DNA of 64,000 nt from Streptomyces sp. AP-93 (GCF_022808175.1 NZ_JALGBX010000001.1:372001-436000), one strand, 5' to 3'. Shown: positions 17,494-26,026, numbered from the stretch's first letter. Program-made: numbers and translations. The notes: generated by a model not told the origin, from the sequence alone.

Positions 17494-18329
17494 GGCGCTC
17501 ACCCACCCGCTCGCCCTTCCGCCGCCTGCTGGTCCTCGTAGCGCTGCTGCTGCTCGCGGCCTGCACCTCCGGACCGGTGGAGGACGAGGAAGCCCGGCCC
17601 GACGACCTCTCGCCCGCCCCGGCGCCGGGGGAGCGCTGGCAGCCGGCGCCCGGGGTGAGCTGGCAGTGGCAGCTCACCGGGAAGCTCGACACCTCGGTGA
17701 AGGCGGCGGTCTACGACATCGACGGGTTCACCACCACCAAGGAGCAGGTCGCCGAGCTGAAGGCGGCCGGCCGGCGGACCATCTGCTACCTCTCCACCGG
17801 CGCCTGGGAGGACTTCCGGCCGGACGCCGGGGCCTTCCCGGCGTCGATGCGCGGGGAGGGCAACGGCTGGGAGGGCGAGCGCTGGCTCGACATCCGGCGG
17901 CTCGCGGAACTGGAACCGCTGATCGCCAAGCGGTTCGACATGTGCCGGGACAAGGGCTTCGACGCGGTGGAGCCGGACAACATGGACGCCTACCGCAACA
18001 CGTCGGGCTTCCCGCTCACCGCCGGCGACCAGCTGAACTACAACCGGCTGATCGTGCGGCTCGCACACGACCGGGGGCTGTCGGTCGGGCTCAAGAACGA
18101 CCTGGACCAGATCCCGGAGCTGGTGGGGGACTTCGACTTCGCGGTCAACGAGCAGTGCGCCCAGTACGACGAGTGCGGACGGCTGACCCCGTTCATCGCG
18201 GCGGGCAAGGCGGTCTTCCACGTGGAGTACGAGCTTGCGGCGAGCCGGTTCTGCGCGGCCTCGCGCGAGCTGAAGCTCAGCTCGCTGGAGAAGAAGTACG
18301 AGCTCGGCGTCTGGCGGAAGGCCTGCTGA
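17490..18329 (+). CDS. GH114 lipoprotein, endo-alpha-1,4-polygalactosaminidase-like
   Basis: 279 residues. The N-terminus has a lipoprotein signal with lipobox 'LLAAC' (Cys about 25), so the enzyme is anchored to the outer face of the membrane. The mature domain has GH114 landmarks: 'WQWQLTG' , 'YDIDGF' (D76, D78), 'CYLSTGAWEDFRPD', 'FDAVEPDNMD' (candidate catalytic E161) and 'VGLKNDLDQIPEL'. GH114 members such as fungal Ega3 cleave de-N-acetylated galactosamine polymers. The ATGA overlap with the Sph3-like gene shows coupling. It is the last gene of the cluster, converging on the sensor kinase with a 22-bp gap. Confidence 0.9.
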   Translation: MRRSPTRSPFRRLLVLVALLLLAACTSGPVEDEEARPDDLSPAPAPGERWQPAPGVSWQWQLTGKLDTSVKAAVYDIDGFTTTKEQVAELKAAGRRTICYLSTGAWEDFRPDAGAFPASMRGEGNGWEGERWLDIRRLAELEPLIAKRFDMCRDKGFDAVEPDNMDAYRNTSGFPLTAGDQLNYNRLIVRLAHDRGLSVGLKNDLDQIPELVGDFDFAVNEQCAQYDECGRLTPFIAAGKAVFHVEYELAASRFCAASRELKLSSLEKKYELGVWRKAC

Positions 18330-18351
18330 CAGCCTGCCGCCCGCCCGCCGC

Positions 18352-19575
18352 TCAGCCCACCGGCAGGATCGCGTGCACCCGGTAGCCGCCCCCGAAGCGG
18401 GGCCCGGCGAAGCAGGAGCCGCCCAGGGCCACGGCCCGCTCGCGCATGCCGAGCAGGCCGTGCCCGCCGCCGGGATCGCGGGGCTCCGCCGAGGGGTCCG
18501 CCGCGGAGCCGCCGTCGTCCAGCACGGTCACCTCCACCGAGCCGCCCACCCGCACCACGCTGACCTCGGCGCCGGCCCCCGGGCCCGCGTGCTTGCGGAC
18601 GTTGGTCAGCGCCTCCTGGATCACCCGGTACGCCGCCAGGTCCACGGCGGCGGGCAGCGGAACCGCGGCGGCCGGGCCCAGCTGGACCATCACCTTCACC
18701 GGGAGCCCGGCGTGCCGGAAGGTGCCCACCAGGTCGTCGAGGACGGCCAGACCGGGCGCCGGTTCGGTCGGCGCCTCCGGGTCGCCGGACTGGCGCAGCA
18801 GCCCGACGGTGGCCCGCAGCTCGTTCAGGGCCGAACGGCTGGCGTCCCGTACGTGCGCCAGCGCCTCCTTGGCCTGGTCCGGGCGCTTGTCCATGACGTG
18901 CGCGGCCACCCCCGCCTGCACGTTGACCAGGGCGATGTGATGGGCCACCACGTCGTGGAGGTCCCGGGCGATCCGCAGCCGCTCCTCGGCGACCCGGCGC
19001 CGGGCCTCCTCCTCGCGGGTCCGCTCGGCGCGCTCGGCCCGCTCCTGGATGGCGTCGATGAACGCCCGCCGGCTGCGCACCGCGTCCCCGGCCGCCGCGG
19101 CCATGCCGGTCCAGGCGAAGATGCCGAGGTTCTCCTGCGCGTACCAGGGCAGCGGTCCGGCCAGCATGGCCACCCCCGTCAGCCCGGCCATGGTGAGCAG
19201 GCCGAGCTTCCAGGTGGTGGGCCGGTCGGTTTGGGAGGCCACCGTGTACAGCGCGATCACCGTGCACATGGCGACGGGCGTCCGCGGCTCCCCGGTGGTG
19301 AGTTCCAGCAGCGAGAGCCCGACGGTCACGGCCAGCACGGCACGGGGCCGCCGGCGCCGCAGCACCAGGGCGCCCGCGCCGAGCACCATGAGGACCAGCG
19401 AGAACGGCTCGGGGGTGCGGGTTCCGAAGGTCGGCCCGTGCGGCCCGTGCGGGTCGGCGAAGGAGCCGACGACCATGGCGACGAGCGCCCCGAGCGCCAG
19501 CGCGGCGTCGGTGGCGAGCGGATGGTCCCGCATCCACTGCCGCGTGGGAGCGAGCGGCCCGAGGTGTGTCGTCAC
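18352..19575 (-). CDS. Orphan NarL-class sensor histidine kinase
   Basis: 407 residues. Four to five membrane helices (about 20-165) precede a short coiled coil, the HisKA_3 box 'RIARDLHDVVAHHI' with the phospho-acceptor His, and an HATPase_c domain with 'IQEALTNVRKHAG' and 'GGGHGLLGMRERA'. No response regulator gene is next to it, unlike most kinases of this class. The GTG at 19575 is preceded by TACCGT exactly 6 nt upstream with no Shine-Dalgarno site, suggesting a leaderless start; ATG 19533 is the alternative. It converges on the polysaccharide cluster, but any regulatory link is speculation. Confidence 0.92.
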   Translation of the reverse strand: MTTHLGPLAPTRQWMRDHPLATDAALALGALVAMVVGSFADPHGPHGPTFGTRTPEPFSLVLMVLGAGALVLRRRRPRAVLAVTVGLSLLELTTGEPRTPVAMCTVIALYTVASQTDRPTTWKLGLLTMAGLTGVAMLAGPLPWYAQENLGIFAWTGMAAAAGDAVRSRRAFIDAIQERAERAERTREEEARRRVAEERLRIARDLHDVVAHHIALVNVQAGVAAHVMDKRPDQAKEALAHVRDASRSALNELRATVGLLRQSGDPEAPTEPAPGLAVLDDLVGTFRHAGLPVKVMVQLGPAAAVPLPAAVDLAAYRVIQEALTNVRKHAGPGAGAEVSVVRVGGSVEVTVLDDGGSAADPSAEPRDPGGGHGLLGMRERAVALGGSCFAGPRFGGGYRVHAILPVG

Positions 19576-19581
19576 CCCGAT

Positions 19582-19587
19582 ACGGTA
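19582..19587 (-). promoter_or_regulatory. -10 element for leaderless sensor kinase gene
   Basis: TACCGT on the minus strand ends 6 nt before the GTG start at 19575, placing transcription start at or next to the start codon. No good -35 is visible. Confidence 0.4.
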
Positions 19588-19604
19588 CGGCCCCGAGCGC
19601 GTTC

Positions 19605-20348
19605 TCAGACCCGGGGCGGCGGGACGGGAGGCGTCCCGGGCGGGGCCGGGGGCGGGGTCGCGGCCGGGGGGCCGCCGAGCGGGGCGCGGGAGCGCTCCGG
19701 GCCCCACGTGGCGCGGACCAGGCAGATCAGCATCACCGAGGCGATGGCGGCCAGGTGTTCCTTGCCCGCCAGGTTGTCCTTGAAGAGCAGCTCGCCGATC
19801 ATGACCAGGATCACGACGGAGCCGGTCAGGTAGGCCCGGTAGCGCCAGCAGACGTACACGGCGAGCCCCACCACCGCCGCCGAGGGCCCGGTGTCGTTGA
19901 CGATCCTGTCCGACGCGGGCAGGCCGAAGGGGTGGTCCGGGCCCAGCGCGAGCCCGATCCGCGCGTACGTGGTCCCGGCCAGGGTGGCCACGTAGCCGAT
20001 GACCAGCGTGCGCCACCAGCCGATGCAGATCTCCGCGATCCCGAAGACGAGCAGGATCTGCGCGAGCGCGCCCCACACCGGCAGGTCCAGCGCCGGGACG
20101 AACAGCGACAGCGGGGTCCGCAGCAGGGCCAGCCAGAGCGGGTCGACGGCCTTGACCGACCCGAGGTCCTGCACCGGCTGGAAACCCCATGAGGTCTGCT
20201 GCACGATCTGGAAGACCGCGGTCAGGCAGACCGCGCCGAGGGTCATCGGGATCGCCCGCCACGTGTCGCGGACGAGCGCGTCCCGGACCGTCCGGTACAG
20301 GGGCCCCCACTCTCGGCGGGCGAACCGCCGCAGTGAGCCAGTGCTCAA
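19605..20348 (-). CDS. Rhomboid-like integral membrane protein
   Basis: 247 residues with six to seven hydrophobic segments and a Pro-rich C-terminal tail. Two features recall rhomboid proteases: 'NDTGPSAAVVGLAVY' (G-x-S-A, candidate nucleophile Ser) and a later His in 'GKEHLAAIASVMLI'. The conserved rhomboid Arg/loop motifs are not obvious, so it may be an inactive or divergent member. The start is TTG at 20348, which overlaps the stop of the upstream lysyltransferase (TTGA, 4 bp), so the two products are made together by translational coupling. A joint role in lipid or envelope modification is inferred from the operon only. Confidence 0.7.
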   Translation of the reverse strand: MSTGSLRRFARREWGPLYRTVRDALVRDTWRAIPMTLGAVCLTAVFQIVQQTSWGFQPVQDLGSVKAVDPLWLALLRTPLSLFVPALDLPVWGALAQILLVFGIAEICIGWWRTLVIGYVATLAGTTYARIGLALGPDHPFGLPASDRIVNDTGPSAAVVGLAVYVCWRYRAYLTGSVVILVMIGELLFKDNLAGKEHLAAIASVMLICLVRATWGPERSRAPLGGPPAATPPPAPPGTPPVPPPRV

Positions 20349-22270
20349 CGCTTGCTCTCCAGATGTCTGCGGTGCATCCACTTCGGCAGCCCGGGTGCTT
20401 CCAGGAAGCCCTCGGCCCGGCCCGCCGCGATCCCGATCCGCAGCAGGTCCGAACTCTTCTCGAAGAGCATGAACCGCGGTTCCCAGATCGGCCGGTATTT
20501 GGCGTTGGCCCGGTAGAGGGACTCGATCTGCCACCACCGGGAGAAGAAGCTCAGCAGCGAGCGCCACAGACGCAGCACCGGACCGGCGCCGAGCTTCGAC
20601 CCGCGCTCGAAGACGGACCGGAACATCGCGAAGTTGAGCGAGACCTGGGTGACCCCGATCTCCTTTGCGCGCTCCAGGAGTTCGATGACCATGAACTCCA
20701 TCAGACCGTTCTCGGAATCCCGGTCGCGGCGCATCAGGTCCAGCGACAGGCCCTTGGGCCCCCAGGGCACGAAGGACAGCACGGCCCGCAGATCGCCGTC
20801 GCCGTCGAAGCACTCCAGCATCACGCACTGGCCGTCGTCGGGATCGCCCAGCCGGCCCAGTGCCATCGAGAAGCCGCGCTCGGTCGCGCCGTCGCGCCAG
20901 TCGTCGGCGCGCAGCAGGAGTACGTCCATCTCCTCGGCCGGGATGTCGGCGTGGCGGCGGATGCGGACGGTGTACCCGGCCCGCTTGACCCGGTTGTACG
21001 CCTGGCGGACGGTCCGCATGGCGCGGCCCTCCAGGGTGAACTCGTCGGTCTCGACGATGGCCTCGTCACCCAGCTCCAGCGCGTCCAGTCCGTGCCGGGC
21101 GTAGATCTGTCCGGCTTCCTCGCTCGCGCCCATCACGGCGGGGACCCAGCCGTGCTCGCGGGCCTCGGCCAGCCAGGGCTCGATGGCGCCGGGCCAGGCC
21201 TCGGGGTCGCCGATCGGGTCGCCGGAGGCCAGCGAGACCCCGCCGACGACGCGGTAGGTGACGGCGGCCTTGCCGGTGGGGGACCAGATGACGGACTTCT
21301 CGCGGCGCAGCGCGAAGTAGCCCAGCGAGTCGCGGTCGCCGTGCCGGGCGAGCAGCAGGCGCAGCTTCTCCTCGTCCTCCTCGCCGATCGGGTCCACGGC
21401 GCGGCGCGAGCGGAAGGCCGCGAACAGCACGGCGAGCAGCAGCAGCGTCGACATGACGTTGATCGTCACGTCCACCCAGCCCGGGGTGGTGATCGTGTGG
21501 TACGCCTTGTCGCCCGGGGCCAGCGTGACCAGCCGCATCACGCCGTACCGCCAGCGGGCCAGGAAGGTGGCGTCCGCGGCGTCCGGGGCGGTGTTGGTCG
21601 CGCCGACGAGCAGGGCGGCGACCAGCGAGGTCACCAGCAGGCCGACGGAGGCGACCAGGCTGGCCAGCAGCGGGTTGGAGCGGTCGCCCTTGGCGTAGAA
21701 CTCCCGGCGGCCCAGCAGCAGCGAGCCGACGAAGAGCGCGGTCAGCCCGAAGGCCACCCAGTTCTGGGCGTGGACGCGGAACTCCGGGTAGCAGAACTCG
21801 TACGAGCCCCCCGAGCACGGCGTGAAGGAGGCGACGGCGGCCATCGCGAAGGCCGCCAGGAGCAGCCCGCTGAGCACGAGGTTCAGGATCCAGGCCGCGC
21901 GTTTGCGGCGGCCCATCGTGACGGTGAGCAGCAGCGAGAACGCCGCGGAGGCGAAGCCCGCCGTGAGCAGGTACGGAGTGTAGAAATCGGCGGTGCTGTG
22001 CCGGCGCAGGTCCTGGCCGAGCGAGAACCACACCGCGCTGAGCAGGTTGACGAAGGTGACGGCGCGCAAGTACCACACCGCGAAGGTGGCGCTGCGCCGC
22101 GAGCGGACGCTTCCCCTGCCGCTTCCCCGGCTGGTTCCAGGAGTGTTCCCCTGGGCGTTCGCCTGAGGGCCGGCCTGGGCGTTCCCCCGCCCGCCCCCCG
22201 GATTGTTTCTGCCGTTCGGATCCCCACCGGTTCCTCGGTCGGTCTTCCGATCGGTCTCTGCGCTGGTCAA
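20345..22270 (-). CDS. Phosphatidylglycerol lysyltransferase-type membrane protein (MprF/LysX-like)
   Basis: About 641 residues. A disordered Gly/Asn/Arg-rich N-terminus (about 50 residues) is followed by six membrane helices and a cytoplasmic C-terminal DUF2156/GNAT-like domain with 'GYFALRREKSVIWSP', 'VSLASGDPIGDPEAW' and 'MVIELLERAKEIGVTQVSLNF'. Such proteins transfer an amino acid from aminoacyl-tRNA to phosphatidylglycerol, lowering negative surface charge and raising resistance to cationic peptides. No fused lysyl-tRNA synthetase is present. TTG 22270 is preferred because GGGAGAGG lies 5 nt upstream; the in-frame ATG at 22285 lacks a ribosome site. It is coupled to the rhomboid-like gene. 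Confidence 0.88.
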   Translation of the reverse strand: MTSAETDRKTDRGTGGDPNGRNNPGGGRGNAQAGPQANAQGNTPGTSRGSGRGSVRSRRSATFAVWYLRAVTFVNLLSAVWFSLGQDLRRHSTADFYTPYLLTAGFASAAFSLLLTVTMGRRKRAAWILNLVLSGLLLAAFAMAAVASFTPCSGGSYEFCYPEFRVHAQNWVAFGLTALFVGSLLLGRREFYAKGDRSNPLLASLVASVGLLVTSLVAALLVGATNTAPDAADATFLARWRYGVMRLVTLAPGDKAYHTITTPGWVDVTINVMSTLLLLAVLFAAFRSRRAVDPIGEEDEEKLRLLLARHGDRDSLGYFALRREKSVIWSPTGKAAVTYRVVGGVSLASGDPIGDPEAWPGAIEPWLAEAREHGWVPAVMGASEEAGQIYARHGLDALELGDEAIVETDEFTLEGRAMRTVRQAYNRVKRAGYTVRIRRHADIPAEEMDVLLLRADDWRDGATERGFSMALGRLGDPDDGQCVMLECFDGDGDLRAVLSFVPWGPKGLSLDLMRRDRDSENGLMEFMVIELLERAKEIGVTQVSLNFAMFRSVFERGSKLGAGPVLRLWRSLLSFFSRWWQIESLYRANAKYRPIWEPRFMLFEKSSDLLRIGIAAGRAEGFLEAPGLPKWMHRRHLESKR

Positions 22271-22333
22271 ACGGACCTCTCCCATAAAAAGCGATGATAT
22301 GGGGCATCGCGGTCCGTGCTTCGCTCCGGAGAG

Positions 22334-22356
22334 CCGCGGCCTGGTCAAGGCCGCGG
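22334..22356. terminator. Hairpin downstream of cobT
   Basis: CCGCGGCC/GGCCGCGG stem (22334-22341/22349-22356) with a 7-nt loop, 13 bp after the cobT stop codon on the minus strand. Confidence 0.55.
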
Positions 22357-22368
22357 ACCTCAGGTGAC

Positions 22369-23430
22369 TCAGCCGGTGGGCTCGGCCTCCCGCTCGGGGA
22401 GTTCCGCCGCGAGTGCGGCGGCCGCCTGGACGAGGGGAAGAGCCAGCAGCGCCCCGGTTCCTTCTCCCACAGTGACGCCGTGGTCGAGTACGGGGTTGAG
22501 TGCCATCCGGTCCAGGGCCTTCGCCTGGCCGGGCTCCCCGCTGGCCTGTCCGGCCAGCCACCAGTCCGGGGCCCGGAAAGCGGCCCGCTGGGCCACCAGC
22601 CCGCAGGCCGCCGAGACGACCCCGTCGAGGATCACGGGGGTGCGGCGCACCGCGCACTGGAGCAGGAAGCCGGTGATCGCGGCGACGTCGGCGCCGCCGA
22701 CGGCGGCGAGCAGCGCGACCTGATCCCCGAGGACGGGCCGGGCGCGTCGCAGCGCGTCGCGGATCGCCGCGCACTTGCGCATCCAGGTCAGGTCGTCGAT
22801 CGGCATGCCGCCGCGGCCGGTGACCACGGAGGCGTCCGTGCCGCACAGGGCGGCGACGAGGGTCGCGGCGACGGTGGTCCCGCCGACGCTCAGGTCGCCG
22901 AGCACGACCAGGTCGGTCCCGGAGTCGGCCTCCTCGTCGGCGATCCGCATGCCGAGCCGCAGCGCGTCGGCGGCCTCCTCGGCGGTGAGCGCGTCCTCCA
23001 CGTCGATCCGCCCGCTGCCGCTGCGGATCCGGTGCCGGGTGACCTCCTCCGGCAGCAGCGCCGGATCGCAGGCCAGGCCGGCGTCCACGATCCGTACGGA
23101 GGCGCCGAGCCGCCCGGCCAGGACCGCCACCGGGCTCCGGCCGTCCAGGACGGCCCGCACCAACTCGTGGGCGCTGCCGGCGGGACGTGCGGAGACCCCC
23201 TCGGAGGCCACCCCGTGGTCGGCGGCGAACAGCACGACCCGGGGCCGCTCGATCGGCTTGACCGGCACCTGACCCTGCGCGGCGGCGAGCCACTCGGCGA
23301 GTTCGTCGAGCCGCCCCAGCGCCCCGACCGGCACGGCCAGCCGTTCACGGCGTTCCTCGGCGTCACGCCGGACGCCCCCGTCGGGGCGCTCGATCAGATC
23401 GGAGAAGTCGTCGAGATTCAGCGTGGTCAT
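22369..23430 (-). CDS. cobT: Nicotinate-nucleotide-dimethylbenzimidazole phosphoribosyltransferase
   Basis: 353 residues. CobT activates the lower-ligand base of cobalamin to alpha-ribazole phosphate. Family features: 'LGRLDELAEWLAAAQG', 'VVLFAADHGVASEGVS', 'TDLVVLGDLSVGGTTVAA', 'VVTGRGGMPIDDL' and the end 'GVTVGEGTGALLALPLVQAA' with the catalytic Glu. The ATG at 23430 suits the family N-terminus, whereas the open frame upstream runs antisense through the EamA gene region. It lies 50 bp after the EamA gene and in the same direction as cobU, so the three may be cotranscribed. No cobalamin riboswitch is visible upstream. Confidence 0.95.
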   Translation of the reverse strand: MTTLNLDDFSDLIERPDGGVRRDAEERRERLAVPVGALGRLDELAEWLAAAQGQVPVKPIERPRVVLFAADHGVASEGVSARPAGSAHELVRAVLDGRSPVAVLAGRLGASVRIVDAGLACDPALLPEEVTRHRIRSGSGRIDVEDALTAEEAADALRLGMRIADEEADSGTDLVVLGDLSVGGTTVAATLVAALCGTDASVVTGRGGMPIDDLTWMRKCAAIRDALRRARPVLGDQVALLAAVGGADVAAITGFLLQCAVRRTPVILDGVVSAACGLVAQRAAFRAPDWWLAGQASGEPGQAKALDRMALNPVLDHGVTVGEGTGALLALPLVQAAAALAAELPEREAEPTG

Positions 23431-23480
23431 TTGCCAGAGGGTACAGCCGGTGACGCCCTGCCCAAGCCCCTCCCGGCCCC

Positions 23481-24407
23481 CTATCCGCGGTCCGCAGGAG
23501 CCTTGGGCGGCCTCTCCAGGCCCGGCCGCAAGGCACCGAGATAGACGCCGAGGAGGACGAGCGGGGCACCCAGCAGCAGACCCGCCGTCAGCTCCTCCTC
23601 GTCGAGCCAGGCGGAGAACACGATCGTGATCACCGGGATGACGACGAAGACGTACGCCGCCCGCGACCCGCCCCACCGCCGGACCACCATCAGATAGAGG
23701 ACGAAGGTCAGCACCGAGCCCGCCACGACCAGGTAGGCCAACGCCCACCAGGTCGCCGCCCGCTCCGGCATCCGCCAGGTGTCGCCCGCGGCGAACGAAC
23801 CCGCGAACAGCAGCACCGAAGCGGCCGTCATGCCCACCGCGTTCATCGTCACCGGGTGGACCGGCGGCAGGCGGTGCACGAGTACGGTCGCCTCGGCGAA
23901 GGACAGGACGGCGCCCAGCACCGCCAGCAGGGACAGCAGCGGCACATCGTCCTGCAGCGGCGCCCGCGAGGCCAGGGCGACCCCGGCGGCCGCGAGGAGC
24001 GTGCCCGCCAGCGCCGACTTCCGGAAGGGCTCCTGACGCTGCGCCACCACCAGCAGGAGCGCCACCAACGGGACCAGGGCCAGCAGGGTCTGCCCCAGAC
24101 CCGCGTGGATGCGGACCAGCGCGTAGTAGGCCAGCGCGAAGGTCACCCCGAAGTTGAGCACTCCGTACAGCACCGCGCCGGCCAGGGCGCGCCCGCGGGG
24201 CAGCGCCAGGCGCATGACGGCCATGACCGCCAGCAGCACCGCCGCCGCCGCGCCGAACCGCAGCGCGGCGCCCCACAGCGGGTCCAGCTCGCGGTTGCTG
24301 AACCTGACCCCGACCGCGTTGCCGCCGCCCAGGAGCGAACAAGAGACGAAGGCGGTCAGCCCGGCCCGCCCCCGGCCCGGACCGATGGAAGCGCTTGAGG
24401 ATTCCAC
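23481..24407 (-). CDS. EamA/DMT-family transporter
   Basis: 308 residues with ten hydrophobic helices in two homologous halves, the drug/metabolite transporter fold. The first half carries 'SCSLLGGGNAVGVRFSN' and 'ALRFGAAAAVLLAVMAVM', the second 'SFAEATVLVHRLPPV' and 'YLMVVRRWGGSRAAYVFV'. Members export metabolites or amino acids; the substrate is not predictable. GTG 24407 follows GAGGTGAT. Its place between cobU and cobT may be incidental, or it may handle a cobamide precursor; I have no sequence evidence for the latter. Confidence 0.88.
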   Translation of the reverse strand: MESSSASIGPGRGRAGLTAFVSCSLLGGGNAVGVRFSNRELDPLWGAALRFGAAAAVLLAVMAVMRLALPRGRALAGAVLYGVLNFGVTFALAYYALVRIHAGLGQTLLALVPLVALLLVVAQRQEPFRKSALAGTLLAAAGVALASRAPLQDDVPLLSLLAVLGAVLSFAEATVLVHRLPPVHPVTMNAVGMTAASVLLFAGSFAAGDTWRMPERAATWWALAYLVVAGSVLTFVLYLMVVRRWGGSRAAYVFVVIPVITIVFSAWLDEEELTAGLLLGAPLVLLGVYLGALRPGLERPPKAPADRG

Positions 24408-24441
24408 GGGATCACCTCGTCCGTTCCCCGGCTGTGCCCGG

Positions 24442-25647
24442 CTATTCCTTGAGGACCACGGCCTGACCCGCGACGACGAGGAGTACGTGCTCGCACTCGC
24501 CGGCGACCTGCGCGTTCAGCCGCCCCAGCTCGTCCCGGAACCGGCGCCCCGAGGCGGTCGCGGGGACCACGCCCGAGCCGACCTCGTTGCTGACCAGCAC
24601 CACCGGCCTGCGGGTCGCGCGGACGGCGGCCACGAGCTCCTCGGTCCGTTCCCGCAGCTCCGCGGCGCCCTTGTCCGCCCACACCGCGTCGTCCCAGGCA
24701 CCGGCCCGGTCCATCGCGTCCGTGAGCCACAGCGCCAGACAGTCGATGAGCAGCGCCGGGCCCTCCTGCCCCAGCAGCGGCACCAGATCGCAGGTCTCCA
24801 CCGTCCGCCAGGACGCGGCCCTGCGCTCGCGGTGGAGCCCGACCCGCGCGGCCCATTCCGCGTCGCCCTCGCGCGTACCGCCCGTGGCCACGTAGACGAC
24901 CTCCGGGTAGCCGGTCAGCCGGCGCTCGGCCTCGTACGACTTGCCCGACCGGGCCCCGCCCAGGACCAGGGTCCGCCGCGGCAGCTCCGGCGCCGGCCGG
25001 TACTCCCCGGCCGCCACCGTGGTCCCGTCCGCCACCGTCCGTGCGCCCGCGGCCGCGCACCGGCGCTCCAGTTCCGCTCCCGGCGGGGTGTCGTGGTCCA
25101 GGTGGACGGCGATCACGTCCGTCGCCGGGCCCACCGCCCCGCTGGCCCGCAGCCGCGCCAGCGCCTCCGGCCGGCCGAGCACGTCCGCGAGGACCACGTC
25201 GTACGGGCGCCGCCCGCTGGTGCCCGAGGTCCCGGCCGGGGCGCCGCCCGGCGGCAGGTACATCATCCGGGCGCCGTCCGGCCCGGTCACCTCGTACCCG
25301 GTGCCGGGCGCGTCCATCGGCACGGCCCGCACCCGGTGCCCGGAGATCACCGCGAGCTCCCGCCCGTCCGGTACCCGCCCGGCCGCCGGCAGCCCCGGCG
25401 GCAGCTCGACGGCGGGGCCGTCGTGCGGGTGGGTCAGCAGGACCTGCCGTACGGCGGCCAGCGAATGCCCCGCCCGGGCGCCGGCGAGCACCGCCCCGGG
25501 GGTCAGGTCCAGCAGCAGCGCCCCGTCCACGAGCACGGAGGTGGCGGCGCGCGCCCTGGGCCCCACGGAGAGCGCGCAGGCGGCGCAGGGACAGCCGGGG
25601 CGGGGCAGTCCTTCGGGTGTGCCGGTGCCGAGCAGAGTGAGTTCCAC
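24442..25647 (-). CDS. cobU: Adenosylcobinamide kinase/guanylyltransferase with N-terminal MBL-like domain
   Basis: 401 residues, about twice the length of a plain CobU. The C-terminal half (about 220-401) is CobU: P-loop 'LVLGGARSGKS', 'YVATGGTREGDAEW', the guanylylated His in 'VGLHRERRAASWRTVE', 'LLIDCLALWLTD' and 'VLVSNEVGSGVVP'. It phosphorylates adenosylcobinamide and converts it to the GDP form. The N-terminal half begins 'LTLLGTGTPEGLPRPG' with a Cys cluster (CPCAACA) and contains 'LLTHPHDGPAV', a degenerate form of the metallo-beta-lactamase HxHxDH, like PhnP-type phosphodiesterases. GTG 25647 has a GGGAGGAT site. The fusion is common in Streptomyces, but the role of the extra domain is unknown. 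Confidence 0.92.
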   Translation of the reverse strand: MELTLLGTGTPEGLPRPGCPCAACALSVGPRARAATSVLVDGALLLDLTPGAVLAGARAGHSLAAVRQVLLTHPHDGPAVELPPGLPAAGRVPDGRELAVISGHRVRAVPMDAPGTGYEVTGPDGARMMYLPPGGAPAGTSGTSGRRPYDVVLADVLGRPEALARLRASGAVGPATDVIAVHLDHDTPPGAELERRCAAAGARTVADGTTVAAGEYRPAPELPRRTLVLGGARSGKSYEAERRLTGYPEVVYVATGGTREGDAEWAARVGLHRERRAASWRTVETCDLVPLLGQEGPALLIDCLALWLTDAMDRAGAWDDAVWADKGAAELRERTEELVAAVRATRRPVVLVSNEVGSGVVPATASGRRFRDELGRLNAQVAGECEHVLLVVAGQAVVLKE

Positions 25648-25751
25648 AGGATGATCCTCCCGCGTCGCCGGGACTGCTGCGCGCCCGGTTAGTCTGCGGG
25701 CACACTCAAGGCGAGAAGCGTGTGAGAAGCGGACGAGCAACGGAGGCGGAC

Positions 25752-25964
25752 ATGGCGTGGACGTGGCGGTTCGAGACGGCCGACGGCAGTGAGACGAGCC
25801 CGTCGGTGGTGCCGGAGGAGTTCACCACGCAGGGGGACGCCGAATCCTGGATCGGCGAGTACTGGAAGGACCTGCTCGAGGGCGGTACCGAACAGGTGAA
25901 GCTCTCCGACGACAGCGGGGTCCAGCTCTACACGATGAGCCTGCGCGAGGCCGCCGAACTCTAA
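25752..25964 (+). CDS. Small acidic conserved protein
   Basis: 70 residues (MAWTWRFETADGSETS...) with many acidic residues, no signal peptide and no membrane helix. The segment 'FTTQGDAESWIGEYWKDLLEGG' looks like a well-folded amphipathic helix. I recognise it as a type of small protein conserved among streptomycetes but know of no function. The ATG at 25752 has a near-ideal CGGAGGCGG site. It is divergent from cobU and convergent with the methyltransferase. Direct repeats follow its stop codon. Confidence 0.8.
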   Translation: MAWTWRFETADGSETSPSVVPEEFTTQGDAESWIGEYWKDLLEGGTEQVKLSDDSGVQLYTMSLREAAEL

Positions 25965-26018
25965 CCGGCGCTGACCGGCGCTGACCGGTTCCGGCCGGCG
26001 CTGACCGGTTCCGGCCGG
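25965..26018. repeat. Direct repeats after the small acidic gene
   Basis: Alternating copies of CCGGCGCTGA and CCGGTTCCGG begin right after the stop codon at 25964 (about five decamer units). They lie just before the strong terminator hairpin. Confidence 0.75.
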
Positions 26019-26026
26019 GGTGCGCG

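Noticed and set aside
25965..26018. CRISPR-like array
   Set aside because: Units are about 10 bp with no unique spacers; simple tandem duplication.
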